Source of the DNA: G965218495 sp965262785
Lineage (GTDB): Bacteria; Bacteroidota; Rhodothermia; Rhodothermales; Bin80
Assembly: GCA_965262785.1 (NCBI GenBank)
Contig: OZ253559.1
Span: 1,426,001-1,490,000, forward strand
Reading direction: 5' to 3'
DNA length: 64,000 nucleotides
Shown: positions 53,485-63,293 of the stretch, one piece after another
Layout of the letters: every line of letters starts with the position of its first letter
Numbering within the stretch: position 1 is the first letter of the stretch
Translations under genes and position numbers: made by a program
The notes under the pieces: generated by a model
Seen by the model: only the letters and a program-made list of their open reading frames with translations
Databases searched by the model: none
What the model was told of the DNA's origin: nothing

Positions 53485-54534
53485 ATGCTTCCAGAATGGG
53501 CCCCTAACCTGCACCCTATGGTGGTGCACTTCCCTATTGCGCTGCTGGCTGTTGCCGTGCTGGTTGATGCGTTGTCGCTGTTTTGGCGCAAGCACCTGTA
53601 CACGACCGCCATCGTGCTCTATGTGCTAGGCGCGCTGGGTACGGTTGTGAGCTATCTGTCCGGGCGCGCTGCCGCAGACTCCGTCCTGGTGTCCGGTCGT
53701 GCCAATATCATCTTAACCACGCATGCGGACTGGGGTACGGTGGCTCTCTGGTTCTTTGTGAGCTATGCGCTGCTGCGCCTGGTGGTGGCATGGAAGGCGC
53801 GGTGGGGGCACCGGTTGGCCGTACATGGGCCGCTGGTCCTGCTGGCGGTGGGTGGGCTTTTTGTCATTTACAAGACGGCTGACAACGGAGGGCGGATGGT
53901 CTACGAGCACGGCGTGGGAGTCAGGGCCCTGGACAACATGACCGCGGAGCTTGAAGCCAGCCAACGTGAACTGGCTCAGCTTCGAGGTCGCAGCGAAATG
54001 CCGGTCGTGGAGGAAGATGGCTCCTGGCATTGGACGCCTGGACCTTTTGCCACCGAAGCCTTTGCCCAAGCGTTCGATCAGCAAATGGGTGCTCTTGCGG
54101 CTGCGTCGCATCAGGACACAGCCGTTGCCCTTACGGCAAGCCACTCGCCGGCCCTCTTTTTGCTGAATCAGGCCCTTGGCAGCGTCCAGGTAGACCTGGA
54201 TCTGGGGCTTGAAGAATTCAGCGGATCGGTACAGGTGGTTTACAATTTGGAGGATTCGCTGAACTACCACTTTACGGAATTCGTCGACACACGCGTGCGC
54301 CAGGGGCATATGGACCAAGGGGAGCCCGTCATTATGGACGACCAGCCGTTTAAGCCCGGACGCTGGAGGCGCTACCGCATGGTAAGTGACCGGACCCACT
54401 TTCGCGCTTACGCGGACGGCACGATGATTGCGCACAGCCACGGCGCGGCCCCTGGGCCCGGGCTGGTTGGTCTGCGCATAAGCGGCGAAGGCACGGTGCT
54501 GCTCGGCAGGATTGTGACGATTTCGTTGCGGTAG
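53485..54534 (+). CDS. DUF2231 membrane protein with C-terminal jelly-roll-like domain
   Basis: A 349-residue protein. Residues 1-140 match DUF2231: LHPMVVHFPIALLAVAVLVDAL, four membrane helices, and a conserved HADWG before helix 3. After a coiled-coil-prone linker (TAELEASQRELAQLRGRSE, about 150-170) comes a ~170-residue beta-rich domain. It ends with RWRRYRMVSDRTHFRAYADG and GPGLVGLRISGEGTVLLGRI, resembling concanavalin/LamG-like folds. The helices suggest a membrane sensor or binding protein; this combination is not one I know. DUF2231 alone is usually about 150 residues. Confidence 0.8.
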   Translation: MLPEWAPNLHPMVVHFPIALLAVAVLVDALSLFWRKHLYTTAIVLYVLGALGTVVSYLSGRAAADSVLVSGRANIILTTHADWGTVALWFFVSYALLRLVVAWKARWGHRLAVHGPLVLLAVGGLFVIYKTADNGGRMVYEHGVGVRALDNMTAELEASQRELAQLRGRSEMPVVEEDGSWHWTPGPFATEAFAQAFDQQMGALAAASHQDTAVALTASHSPALFLLNQALGSVQVDLDLGLEEFSGSVQVVYNLEDSLNYHFTEFVDTRVRQGHMDQGEPVIMDDQPFKPGRWRRYRMVSDRTHFRAYADGTMIAHSHGAAPGPGLVGLRISGEGTVLLGRIVTISLR

Positions 54535-54647
54535 TCTGCCAGCCTGTCAGACGCGCTGGTTTGGTACGCTTTTGGACACGTTGGGGATGGTAGTGGCGGA
54601 ACGGTAAGGACTGCCATTTTTGTGACATTTTCCAAAACCACGTAGCC

Positions 54648-57278
54648 ATGAATACCGATAAATTCACGGCCAAAGCGCAGGAGGCTGTTCAGTCGGCGCT
54701 GTCAATCGCAGCCTCTAAGCAGCACCAGGGTCTAGAGCCCCCGCACCTGTTGGAGGGACTGCTCTCGGTCCCCGGCGGCATCGTTACCTCCATTTTGCAG
54801 AAGCTGAATGTCAGTCTGCCGATCATCCGGGCGGAGCTGGTCGACGAGATGGACAAGTTTCCGAAGGTGTCTGGCGCAAGCGTTTCCGGTCAGTACATGG
54901 GGGAGGGGATCAAGCTGGTCTTTGATGAGGCCGCAAGAGAGTCCCAAGCCCTTAGCGACGACTACATCAGCAGTGAACATCTGCTTTTGGCGCTGGCCAA
55001 TTCGAAGGGCGCGACCGGAGACACGCTGCGGATACAAGGCGCGACGAAAGACGCGATCCTACCGATTCTGGCAACCGTGCGCGGCGGCCAGCGCGTAACG
55101 GATCGTCATGCAGAGGATCGTTACCAGGCCATTGAGCGCTTTACGCGCAACCTAAATGACTTGGCAGCGCGCGGGAAAATCGACCCGGTCATTGGGCGCG
55201 ACGAAGAGATTCGCCGAGTGCTGCAGATCCTGTCACGTCGCAAGAAGAACAACCCGATACTGGTCGGAGAGCCTGGCGTCGGCAAGACAGCGATTGCCGA
55301 AGGCATCGCGATTCGCATCGTACACGGGGATGTGCCGGAAGGCCTGAAGTCCAAGCGGGTGCATGCCCTGGATATGGGCGCTCTTATCGCGGGGGCTAAG
55401 TACCGCGGCGAGTTTGAGGATCGCCTCAAAGCTGTCATAAAGGAGGTAACCGACTCCGACGGGCAAATACTGCTCTTCATTGACGAGATTCACACCCTGG
55501 TCGGTGCTGGCAGCGCGGAAGGGGCCATGGATGCGGCGAATATCCTTAAGCCAGCTCTGGCCCGCGGTGACCTGCGCACCATTGGAGCGACCACGCTTGA
55601 TGAATATCGCAAGCATCTGGAAAAGGACAAAGCGCTTACCAGGCGCTTCCAAACGGTGCTGGTAGACGAACCTAGCGTTGAAGACACCATCTCAATCCTG
55701 CGGGGTCTCAGGGAGCGCTATGAGGTTCACCACGGCGTTCGAATCAACGATGACGCCATCGTATCGGCTGCGGAGCTCGGCCACAGGTATATTGCGGACC
55801 GCTTTTTACCGGACAAGGCCATTGACCTAGTCGATGAGGCGATGGCACGCCTGCGTACCGAGATCGACTCACTTCCAGAAGAGCTTGACGACCTCGAGCG
55901 ACAAATTCGGCAGTTGGAGATTGAGCGGGAAGCCATAAAGCGCGACAAAGATCAGTCAAAGCTGGCAGGGATTAATAGGCAGCTTGCTAACGTCGTGGCG
56001 GAGCGGTCCGCACTTCGTGCACGATGGACACGGGAGAAAACGCTCATCAAGGACATCCGAGACGCCAAGGAGCGGATTGAGGAGCTTCGCATCAAGGATG
56101 AATCATTTCTCCGGGAAGGCGACTACGGGGCAGTGGCTAGGATTCGGCACGGCAAGATCCCGGAGCTTGAGAAGAAGATTGGCACCGCGCAGACGAAGCT
56201 GGCCGAGGTACAGGCCAATGGTGCACTCCTGAAGGAAGAGATTGGCAGTGAAGACATCGCCGAGGTCGTTTCCAAGTGGACCGGCGTGCCTGTTTCGCGG
56301 ATGCTGGAGAGCGAGCGTGCCAAGCTGCTTCGCATTGAGCAGGAGCTGAAACAACGCGTGGTGGGGCAGGATGAGGCCATTGCAACGGTGGCGAATGCGG
56401 TGCGGCGCGGACGTGCAGGCCTCCAGGAGACCGGACGCCCAATCGGATCATTCATCTTTTTAGGATCTACGGGTGTTGGCAAGACCGAGTTGGCAAAAGC
56501 CCTGGCAGTCTACCTGTTCAACAAGGAGAGTGCGCTCGTTCGCATCGACATGAGCGAGTATCAGGAGCGACACGCTGTCAGCCGATTGGTTGGGGCACCG
56601 CCTGGGTATGTGGGGTATGAAGAAGGAGGTCAGCTGACCGAGGCAGTGAGGCGACGTCCATACTCGGTTGTTCTCTTGGATGAGATCGAAAAAGCCCATC
56701 CCGAAGTGTTTAACACCCTGCTGCAGGTGCTTGATGATGGCGTCCTTACAGACAACAAGGGGCGTGCAGCCGATTTCAAGAACACAATCATCATCATGAC
56801 CAGTAACCTGGGCTCCGACCTGCTCAGGCAGCGGATGGAGCTCATGAATGGGGCATTGACGCCGCAGCAGCAAGAGAGCCTGAAGAACGAGATATTTGAA
56901 CTCCTGAAGAACAAGCTGCGGCCAGAGTTCCTGAACCGGATCGACGAAACTGTGCTGTTCAATGCACTCGGAAAAGGCGAAATCAGCGAAATTGTGAAGA
57001 TTCAGTTCCTACGCATTCAGGAGTTAGCACACAAGCAGCAGGTCCAGTTAACGCTTGATGAGGGTGCGGTGTCCTTCCTGGCCAACCGTGGATACGAGCC
57101 CGCATTCGGAGCGCGCCCGGTTAAGCGCGTGCTGCAGCGCGAACTGGTGAACAAGCTCGCGGAAGGGATGCTTTCCGGCTGGGTCCAGCCTGGGCACCAC
57201 CTCTTGATTAAAGTGGCGCCTGACAAGACAGGTCTCATGTTCGAAACGATAGACGTGGAATACGCAAAGGCAGCTTAA
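54648..57278 (+). CDS. clpB: ATP-dependent disaggregase ClpB
   Basis: An 876-residue Hsp100 chaperone that works with DnaK to dissolve aggregates. The N-terminal Clp repeats cover residues 1-145. The first AAA+ module has GEPGVGKT (about 207-214) and LFIDEIHTL. The middle coiled-coil domain (about 410-530, rich in E/R/K heptads) distinguishes ClpB from ClpA. The second AAA+ module has GSTGVGKT (from residue 606), [10 protein letters not shown] and ARPVKRVLQ near the end. Length and motif order are standard. No CIRCE element or clear heat-shock promoter was recognised upstream. Confidence 0.96.
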   Translation: MNTDKFTAKAQEAVQSALSIAASKQHQGLEPPHLLEGLLSVPGGIVTSILQKLNVSLPIIRAELVDEMDKFPKVSGASVSGQYMGEGIKLVFDEAARESQALSDDYISSEHLLLALANSKGATGDTLRIQGATKDAILPILATVRGGQRVTDRHAEDRYQAIERFTRNLNDLAARGKIDPVIGRDEEIRRVLQILSRRKKNNPILVGEPGVGKTAIAEGIAIRIVHGDVPEGLKSKRVHALDMGALIAGAKYRGEFEDRLKAVIKEVTDSDGQILLFIDEIHTLVGAGSAEGAMDAANILKPALARGDLRTIGATTLDEYRKHLEKDKALTRRFQTVLVDEPSVEDTISILRGLRERYEVHHGVRINDDAIVSAAELGHRYIADRFLPDKAIDLVDEAMARLRTEIDSLPEELDDLERQIRQLEIEREAIKRDKDQSKLAGINRQLANVVAERSALRARWTREKTLIKDIRDAKERIEELRIKDESFLREGDYGAVARIRHGKIPELEKKIGTAQTKLAEVQANGALLKEEIGSEDIAEVVSKWTGVPVSRMLESERAKLLRIEQELKQRVVGQDEAIATVANAVRRGRAGLQETGRPIGSFIFLGSTGVGKTELAKALAVYLFNKESALVRIDMSEYQERHAVSRLVGAPPGYVGYEEGGQLTEAVRRRPYSVVLLDEIEKAHPEVFNTLLQVLDDGVLTDNKGRAADFKNTIIIMTSNLGSDLLRQRMELMNGALTPQQQESLKNEIFELLKNKLRPEFLNRIDETVLFNALGKGEISEIVKIQFLRIQELAHKQQVQLTLDEGAVSFLANRGYEPAFGARPVKRVLQRELVNKLAEGMLSGWVQPGHHLLIKVAPDKTGLMFETIDVEYAKAA

Positions 57279-57437
57279 GACACACAACACATAACGGTTA
57301 TATCCGGGCATGGACGCGCTTTGATTGAAGCATAGAGCGATTTAGGGCAATTTCCAGTATAACACGGTGGTTGTTGCATAACGGGCATTTCTGTGGTTAC
57401 CTTAGCATGTCAGGCATGGATTCCATCTTAGATATGC

Positions 57438-60400
57438 ATGTACTTAAGTAGGCTCGACGTCCACGGCTTCAAGAGTTTTGCCACTCCTACGGTGTTTCAG
57501 TTCGACCCCGGCATCACGGCGATCGTCGGGCCCAACGGGTGTGGGAAGTCGAATGTTGTTGACGCGATCCGCTGGGTGATCGGAGAGCAGCGAGCTCGCA
57601 TCCTGCGGTCGGACAAGATGGATAACATCATCTTCAACGGCACGGCACGGCGGCGCGGGCTCGGCATGGCCGAAGTGCAGTTGACGGTCCAGAATACGCG
57701 CGGTCTCCTGCCGACAGAATTTTCCGAGGTAACTCTTGGTCGTCGCCTGTACCGGTCTGGCGATTCGGAGTACCTCCTAAACGGCACATCTTGCAGGCTG
57801 CGAGATATTGTCGACCTTTTCCTGGACACGGGAATGGGAGCGGGCGCGTACTCGGTTATTGAACTGAAGATGGTCGAGGAAATTCTCTCGGAGAGTACTC
57901 AGGACCGCCGGCGACTGTTTGAGGAGGCGGCAGGTATAACAAAGTACAAGCTGCGGCGGGCTCAGGCGTTACGAAAGCTCGACAACTTGCAGGCCGATCT
58001 CGCGCGGGTACAGGACCTTACCCAAGAGGTTGCACGGCGCGTTGCGCGATTGGACCGTCAAGCCGAGGCGGCGGCACGACACAATACACTTAGCGGGCGG
58101 GTCCAAACGCTAGCGCTGGCGCTGGCCACCTTGCAGTACAACCGTCTCGCTTCAGAGGTGTCGGCTCTTGAGGCACACTTGGCACGCGTGCGCGACTCGA
58201 TTGCCCACCTGAAGGCCGAGAGCGGAAGCCATGAGGCGGTGCTGCAGGGGCGCAAGCAGACCCACATTGACAATGAAAACGGGGCGATGCGCTGTGAACG
58301 CTCGTTGGCAGAGCACCAGGCCCGCATAGGTTACCTCTCCGCAGAGCTGCGGCTGAGGAAGGAGCGCCGTGCCGCAGAACAGCGCTACATTGCGCGAGCC
58401 CGCCAGGAACGCACAGAGGCGCTTGCGCGAAGGGCAAACAGAGAAGCGGCACTATTGGTGCTGCGCGACGAGCATGGAGGCGCTCAACCCCGGCTCAAGA
58501 AGGCGGCGAAGGTGCTGGAAGCGGCAAGAGAAGCGCGTGACATGGCTCGGCAGAACGTGGCAGCCAAGCGTTCGTCACTAAGTGAGCTGTCAAGCAAGCA
58601 GGCTAAGCTAGTGATTGCCAGGGCTGCACATTTGCGCCGCTTTGACCAGCTTACTAACCGCATCGAGCTCGCGAAGACGGAGGGGAGTCGGATGCAGGCT
58701 GAGGCCAAGAGGCTGGACCGAGCCCTGGTAGATGAGCAGGCGCGTGCAGGAGCCGTGCTCATGTCGCGGACCGCGGCAGAGGCGGCTCTTCAGCAGGCGC
58801 AGCAGGCGGAGGCTGAGGCCACGGAAGAGCACCACGCACTACAGGGCCAGTTAGTGGCTGCAGACAAGACAGCGCGGGTGTTGGCCCAGCAACAAGCAGC
58901 CAAGCAGGCCGAAGCGTCGCTTCTGGATGCCTTGGTCACCGGATATGAAGACTTTCCCGAGGCCACAGGGTTCTTGGCGGGTGCCGAAGGCGAGCTCTTG
59001 ACCATCAGCGATGTATTGGAGTCCAGTAGCGAACACCATGCAGCGCTCGGCGCAGCGCTCGGATCGCTGGGCGCCTGCATCGTCGTGCAGACTGTTGACG
59101 AGGCGCACCACAAGGTGGCACTGCTAAGAGACGAAAAGAAGGGCCGCGGCCTATTCGTCATAATGGAGCGCATCCCGCGGGAGATAGCGCCCATGGTCCC
59201 AAGGGAAGGCATGACGCCGCTCATGGATCTGGTAACAGTAACCGATCGTGCATACGAGCCTTTGGCCAGATTGGTGCTGCGTGACATCTACTATGCGCAC
59301 GACATGGATGCTCTAGTGTCCGTGCCTGGTCATTCGCTGGCACGCTTGGTAACGGCGACCGGCGAATGGGTGGATGAGCATGGGTTTCTTCACGCGGGAA
59401 GTCAGTCCTTGGAGGCGTCGGCTCAGCATATGGATCGCCGTGCACGTTTGGCCGCCACCCAGGTTGCCCTTGAAGCGCTGCGTAGAAAGCATCTGGATCA
59501 AAAAGAGGCTCTTGCGACGCTGAGGCAACAACAGGTCGCCGTGGCGCTGGCCGCACACCGCGAAACGCTCAGTGACGCCAGGCACGCGCTGGCAGCGGCC
59601 AAGCGGGAGGAAGCGCGCCAGAATCGGAATGTCGAAGCCCTAGAGGTGCGCCAGGCGAAACTTTCTGATCGCATACAGGATGCTGCTCAGGCCGCCAACG
59701 CGATGGCAGACGAAGCGGTTGAACCCCGATCAGCCGCTGCGGACGCTAACAACCGCCTTACTGCACTTGAGGCCCTTATTTCAGCGGCGAAGCATGCCCA
59801 GGTGGCCGCCGATGCAGAATGCAACGCGTGCGAGGATCGCTTTGCTGCGGCGCGATTGGCACACCAGGATGCGCGCAACACCTTGGACCGCCTCCGGCGC
59901 GGCATTGCGCGGGTGGGCGATGAGCGCACAGCAGCTGCGGAGCGAGCCGAAGCCTCGGCGTCAGAGACTCGTGATCTCAAGGCAACCATAGGTTCCCTTT
60001 CAAAGGACATCGGCGCGCTTGAAGCGGAGCTGACTGCGGAGCGCAGCCGAAGGGGGACGTTGGATGTAGCCGTCCGGGAAGCAAAGACTCGCCTGATGGA
60101 AAACCGAGTCGCGATAGATGAGCTGGAGCAGACCCTGCGAAAGCTGCGCAGGGCGCACGACGAGGTGGTGCACGAAGAAAGTGGGTACGCCGTGCAGCGC
60201 GCATCGCTGTCCGCAAAGATGGAAGAGCTGGCGGCCAACGCGCACGAGAAATTCGGGGCTTCCCTGGGCAGCGAATTCATGCTGGAAGGCGAGGACGAAG
60301 TATCCTTGCGAGCCGAGCTGGAGAAAGTGCAAGTCAGGCTCCGCAGCATGGGCAGCGTAAATTCGCTGGCACTGGAAGAGTACAAAAAGGAGCGTGAGCG

Positions 60401-60965
60401 GCACACGTTCCTGGTAACGCAGTGCGAGGACCTGCAGAGAGCGGAAGCCACACTCTTGCAGACGATTGAGGAAATAAACAGGACCGCCGCGAAGCGATTC
60501 AAGGAGGCGTTTGCAGCCATTCGGGAAAACTTTTGCAAGCTCTTTTGTGAGCTGTTTGGCGGGGATACCAGTGGAGATCTACACCTTGTGGAAACGGGCG
60601 ATCTTTTGGAGTCGCCAATTGCAATTACGGCGCAGCCACGCGGCAAGCGGCCCATAGGCATTTCGCAGTTGTCCAGTGGAGAGAAGACGCTTACGGCGAT
60701 TGCGCTCTTATTTGCCATCTATCAGGTCAAGCCCAGTCCCTTCTGCTTCCTCGACGAGGTGGATGCACCTTTGGATGAATCCAACATTGAGCGCTTCATG
60801 CGGCTCATTCGCCGGTTTTCGTTGGACACCCAGTTCGTGTTGGTAACTCACAACAAGCGAACGATGGAGATGGCCGATCGCATGTACGGAATCACTATGC
60901 AGGAGGAGGGCGTGTCCCGCCTGGTCGGGGTGCGCTTCGAAGAAGCGATGGCGATGGCCGGATAG
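57438..60965 (+). CDS. smc: Chromosome segregation protein SMC
   Basis: A 1175-residue condensin ATPase. The N-terminal Walker A is GPNGCGKSN (about 32-40). Long coiled coils rich in A/E/R flank a hinge at about 500-650 (GYEDFPEATGFL ... LVTVTDRAYEPLARLVLRDIYY). The C-terminal ABC signature is LSSGEKT (from residue 1078) and Walker B is CFLDEVDAPLDESN (about 1103). The start ATG at 57438 gives MYLSRLDVHGFKSFA, the canonical SMC start. The partner genes scpA and scpB are not in the window. Confidence 0.96.
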   Translation: MYLSRLDVHGFKSFATPTVFQFDPGITAIVGPNGCGKSNVVDAIRWVIGEQRARILRSDKMDNIIFNGTARRRGLGMAEVQLTVQNTRGLLPTEFSEVTLGRRLYRSGDSEYLLNGTSCRLRDIVDLFLDTGMGAGAYSVIELKMVEEILSESTQDRRRLFEEAAGITKYKLRRAQALRKLDNLQADLARVQDLTQEVARRVARLDRQAEAAARHNTLSGRVQTLALALATLQYNRLASEVSALEAHLARVRDSIAHLKAESGSHEAVLQGRKQTHIDNENGAMRCERSLAEHQARIGYLSAELRLRKERRAAEQRYIARARQERTEALARRANREAALLVLRDEHGGAQPRLKKAAKVLEAAREARDMARQNVAAKRSSLSELSSKQAKLVIARAAHLRRFDQLTNRIELAKTEGSRMQAEAKRLDRALVDEQARAGAVLMSRTAAEAALQQAQQAEAEATEEHHALQGQLVAADKTARVLAQQQAAKQAEASLLDALVTGYEDFPEATGFLAGAEGELLTISDVLESSSEHHAALGAALGSLGACIVVQTVDEAHHKVALLRDEKKGRGLFVIMERIPREIAPMVPREGMTPLMDLVTVTDRAYEPLARLVLRDIYYAHDMDALVSVPGHSLARLVTATGEWVDEHGFLHAGSQSLEASAQHMDRRARLAATQVALEALRRKHLDQKEALATLRQQQVAVALAAHRETLSDARHALAAAKREEARQNRNVEALEVRQAKLSDRIQDAAQAANAMADEAVEPRSAAADANNRLTALEALISAAKHAQVAADAECNACEDRFAAARLAHQDARNTLDRLRRGIARVGDERTAAAERAEASASETRDLKATIGSLSKDIGALEAELTAERSRRGTLDVAVREAKTRLMENRVAIDELEQTLRKLRRAHDEVVHEESGYAVQRASLSAKMEELAANAHEKFGASLGSEFMLEGEDEVSLRAELEKVQVRLRSMGSVNSLALEEYKKERERHTFLVTQCEDLQRAEATLLQTIEEINRTAAKRFKEAFAAIRENFCKLFCELFGGDTSGDLHLVETGDLLESPIAITAQPRGKRPIGISQLSSGEKTLTAIALLFAIYQVKPSPFCFLDEVDAPLDESNIERFMRLIRRFSLDTQFVLVTHNKRTMEMADRMYGITMQEEGVSRLVGVRFEEAMAMAG

Positions 60966-61140
60966 GAGCCAGCGATATAGAGAATCTCGGGGACTCCAGT
61001 TCTCTACCCGGGTCCGCTGTGCTACGAATTTGGGAGTTTAACAAGCACGCAGTCGTCACGGGATATCTCGAACCGTGCAAAGGCGCCGATCAAGTGTCCC
61101 ACTCAGGCGGCATTGGAATCTACAGGGTGCAGACTCTTGT

Positions 61141-61530
61141 CTAAGTGACGAGTGCTTGCGCTTCAATTTCGACCAAGAGCCTTGCATCAATTAGGCGGGC
61201 AACCTCGACCATCGTGCAGGCCGGCTGAGTTGATCCAAAAACCTCGCCATGCGCTCGTCCCACTGCCTCGGCCTGGGCGGTGATGTCCGTCACAAAGATG
61301 CGCGTTCGAACAACATCGCAAAGGCGCGCGCCCGCCTCTTCCAAGGCAGATTTGATGACAGCCAGAATGTGTCTGGTCTGCTTGTACGCATCGTGGGGCG
61401 CGACCACATCGCCATACTCATCTACCGCCGCGGTGCCGGAAACAAACACATGCGGACCAACACGCACGGCGCGGGCATAGCCTACCGATGATTCCCACGG
61501 GGCCCCACTATGCACAAGCTGTCGGAGCAC
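61141..61530 (-). CDS. RidA/YjgF-family protein
   Basis: A protein of about 129 residues from the Rid family, which hydrolyses reactive enamines/imines or has related roles. Family motifs are YARAVRVGPHVFVSGTAAVDE, VVRTRIFVTDI and the C-terminal PACTMVEVARLIDARLLVEIEAQA. GTG at 61530 is preferred because it lies just after the upstream gene's stop at 61533 and fits the family length; an in-frame start at 61590 would overlap that gene. The catalytic Arg of classical RidA (xRxC) is not clearly kept, so it may belong to another Rid subgroup. Confidence 0.85.
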   Translation of the reverse strand: MLRQLVHSGAPWESSVGYARAVRVGPHVFVSGTAAVDEYGDVVAPHDAYKQTRHILAVIKSALEEAGARLCDVVRTRIFVTDITAQAEAVGRAHGEVFGSTQPACTMVEVARLIDARLLVEIEAQALVT

Positions 61531-61532
61531 TG

Positions 61533-61931
61533 CTAGGGTACCTGTGGAGAGACCAATCGCCGTGCAGACACGATCACGAAAGCCCCGCACAGGAGCACAG
61601 CGATGACTTGCTGCAGCGCTTCCGGTGACATTGGAACGCCGTCGGTGAAGCGAAGCGCTTCCAGGATGGCGTCAAGACCAACTGCAATGATGGCAAGGGC
61701 GATTAGTACCGACAGCCAGAGCAGATGGCGGTGCCAGTAGCGAGCCTTCAGCAGCACTACCCCAATGAGCAGGAAACCCGCCCCGAACAGTGCTGGGGAG
61801 GAGAAAGCGAGTGTAGCACCAGCTACCAGTGCCCACGTACCTACGCCCAGAATCGTAAGCACGCTTCCAAGTACAAGAACATTCTTCGCCGTTGAGCTTC
61901 GCGGATCCATATGCCGAATTCTTGCTTCCAT
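61533..61931 (-). CDS. Small membrane protein (four helices)
   Basis: A protein of about 132 residues with four hydrophobic segments and short loops (LVLGSVLTILGVGTWALVAG, FGAGFLLIGVVLL, LLWLSVLIALAIIAVGL, QVIAVLLCGAFVIVSA). I recognise no family. Candidate starts are 61979, 61931 and 61910; 61931 is shown. It is followed within two bases by the RidA-family gene, so both are probably on one transcript. Confidence 0.6.
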   Translation of the reverse strand: MEARIRHMDPRSSTAKNVLVLGSVLTILGVGTWALVAGATLAFSSPALFGAGFLLIGVVLLKARYWHRHLLWLSVLIALAIIAVGLDAILEALRFTDGVPMSPEALQQVIAVLLCGAFVIVSARRLVSPQVP

Positions 61932-62178
61932 GTAAACGCACAGGGAGCCAGATATGGCGCACGGATATACGAAGGGCACGTGAATTACGGCGAGCTCTTA
62001 CGCCTGACCACCCAACGGGTGAATGATTAGATCCTGTTCGGCAGGCTTCGATCCACCTGCGGGGCCATACGCGCAACCAATGGCATCTGAAGCCTGTCGG
62101 CGAGTGTAGTGGTAATATTCGGCGAGCATCACTCCTTGAGCCTCCTATGCTGCACCAATATCTGTCAGGACCAATGCG

Positions 62179-62853
62179 CTACAATGTGACGAAGCGCTCC
62201 AGACGTGCAAGTTCGTTGTCGTCGACGTACTTGCCTATTTCGCGCCGAAACTGCGCCATGTCAGTATAGGGGCGGTACTCCTTGAATTCGCGCAACATGC
62301 GGTTTCCGACACCGGGGATGGCGAGGATTTCCTCGTCGGACGCGCTATTCAAGTTGACCGGAACAAACACGTACTGCTCCAGGCGTGCGACCTCTTCGTC
62401 GTCAACGTACTTGCCTATTTCGCGCCGGAACTGCTCAATGGCGATGTACGGGCGATACTCTTCAAACTCGTGCGCCATGCGCTCGCCCACGCCCGGGACG
62501 AGCAGGATCTCCGCTCTTGAGGCCGTGTTTAGGTTGATAGGGATGGTGACGATGGTAAACAACTCACGGGTCGCTTCATCACCCAAAGTCGGCACCAAGG
62601 CCTCGTGCAAGGCGGCGAGCGTCAACAGCGGCCGTGCAGCAACAATCGCAGAGGCCGCCGCCGCCTTGTCAATAACTGCTTCGAGATCCTCGCGCGTAGC
62701 GAGATTCGCATTCAGCATGGGCGGAGATTCGGGCGCCGCTTCCGATGTGGCCTGCGGCTCGGCTGCCTCTGTAGACGGGGGCTCCTCCGGTGATCCAGCG
62801 CATGCGGCGAGCAGGGCTACGAAAACAACGGCGGACAGTGTTCTAAGTATCAT
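62179..62853 (-). CDS. Helix-hairpin-helix (ComEA-like) repeat lipoprotein
   Basis: A 224-residue lipoprotein with lipobox ALLAAC and a Pro/Glu/Ala-rich linker to about residue 45. Three ComEA-like HhH modules follow; two of them show the hairpin core ILLVPGVGERM or ILAIPGVGNRM. The last two modules are near-copies 60 residues apart, each containing QFRREIGKYVDD. HhH motifs usually bind DNA, but here the protein is exported and lies next to an ABC permease, so protein-protein contact is also possible. It overlaps the upstream membrane protein gene by four bases. Confidence 0.85.
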   Translation of the reverse strand: MILRTLSAVVFVALLAACAGSPEEPPSTEAAEPQATSEAAPESPPMLNANLATREDLEAVIDKAAAASAIVAARPLLTLAALHEALVPTLGDEATRELFTIVTIPINLNTASRAEILLVPGVGERMAHEFEEYRPYIAIEQFRREIGKYVDDEEVARLEQYVFVPVNLNSASDEEILAIPGVGNRMLREFKEYRPYTDMAQFRREIGKYVDDNELARLERFVTL

Positions 62854-63269
62854 GAGTCGCTTTTGGACTTGTGAAGAATATGGTAGATCAGGCCCAATAG
62901 CCCGGTATAGATCATCATGGCTGGTGCCAGTGTCGGCGTCGCTCCGCGAAGAGCCTCCCAGAACAGGGGCAACTCCTTCATCGTGGGGTGCATTTCCATC
63001 TCAAACGCCACGTTCCCCCGGAAATGGAGTGCCAAGCCCGCCAGTCCCACAAGCGCAAATGCCACCATGGTACCCGCAAAGACGCGGACACTGGCGGGAG
63101 ACCGTCGTGCTACGCGCCAGGCTATCGCAGGTAGGGCAACAGCCACCATCGCTAAGGGTAGCCACTGGATGGTGGACTCATAGTGGCCCAAAAGCAGAAG
63201 TTCCACACCCGTTCCGACCACGGCTAGAACCAGGACCAGCAGTAACAGGCGCCGGGCTAGAGTGAGCAT
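62850..63269 (-). CDS. Hypothetical four-helix membrane protein
   Basis: A 139-residue protein with four hydrophobic segments (5-28, 36-50, 64-85, 113-132) and a conserved-looking MEMHPTMKELPLFWEALRG loop. I do not recognise the family. Its TGA overlaps the ATG of the HhH lipoprotein gene (ATGA), and it begins 24 bp after the stop of the ABC permease, so the three genes form one operon. Confidence 0.65.
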   Translation of the reverse strand: MLTLARRLLLLVLVLAVVGTGVELLLLGHYESTIQWLPLAMVAVALPAIAWRVARRSPASVRVFAGTMVAFALVGLAGLALHFRGNVAFEMEMHPTMKELPLFWEALRGATPTLAPAMMIYTGLLGLIYHILHKSKSDS

Positions 63270-63293
63270 CCATCGTTGGAGACAGGGAGCGGG

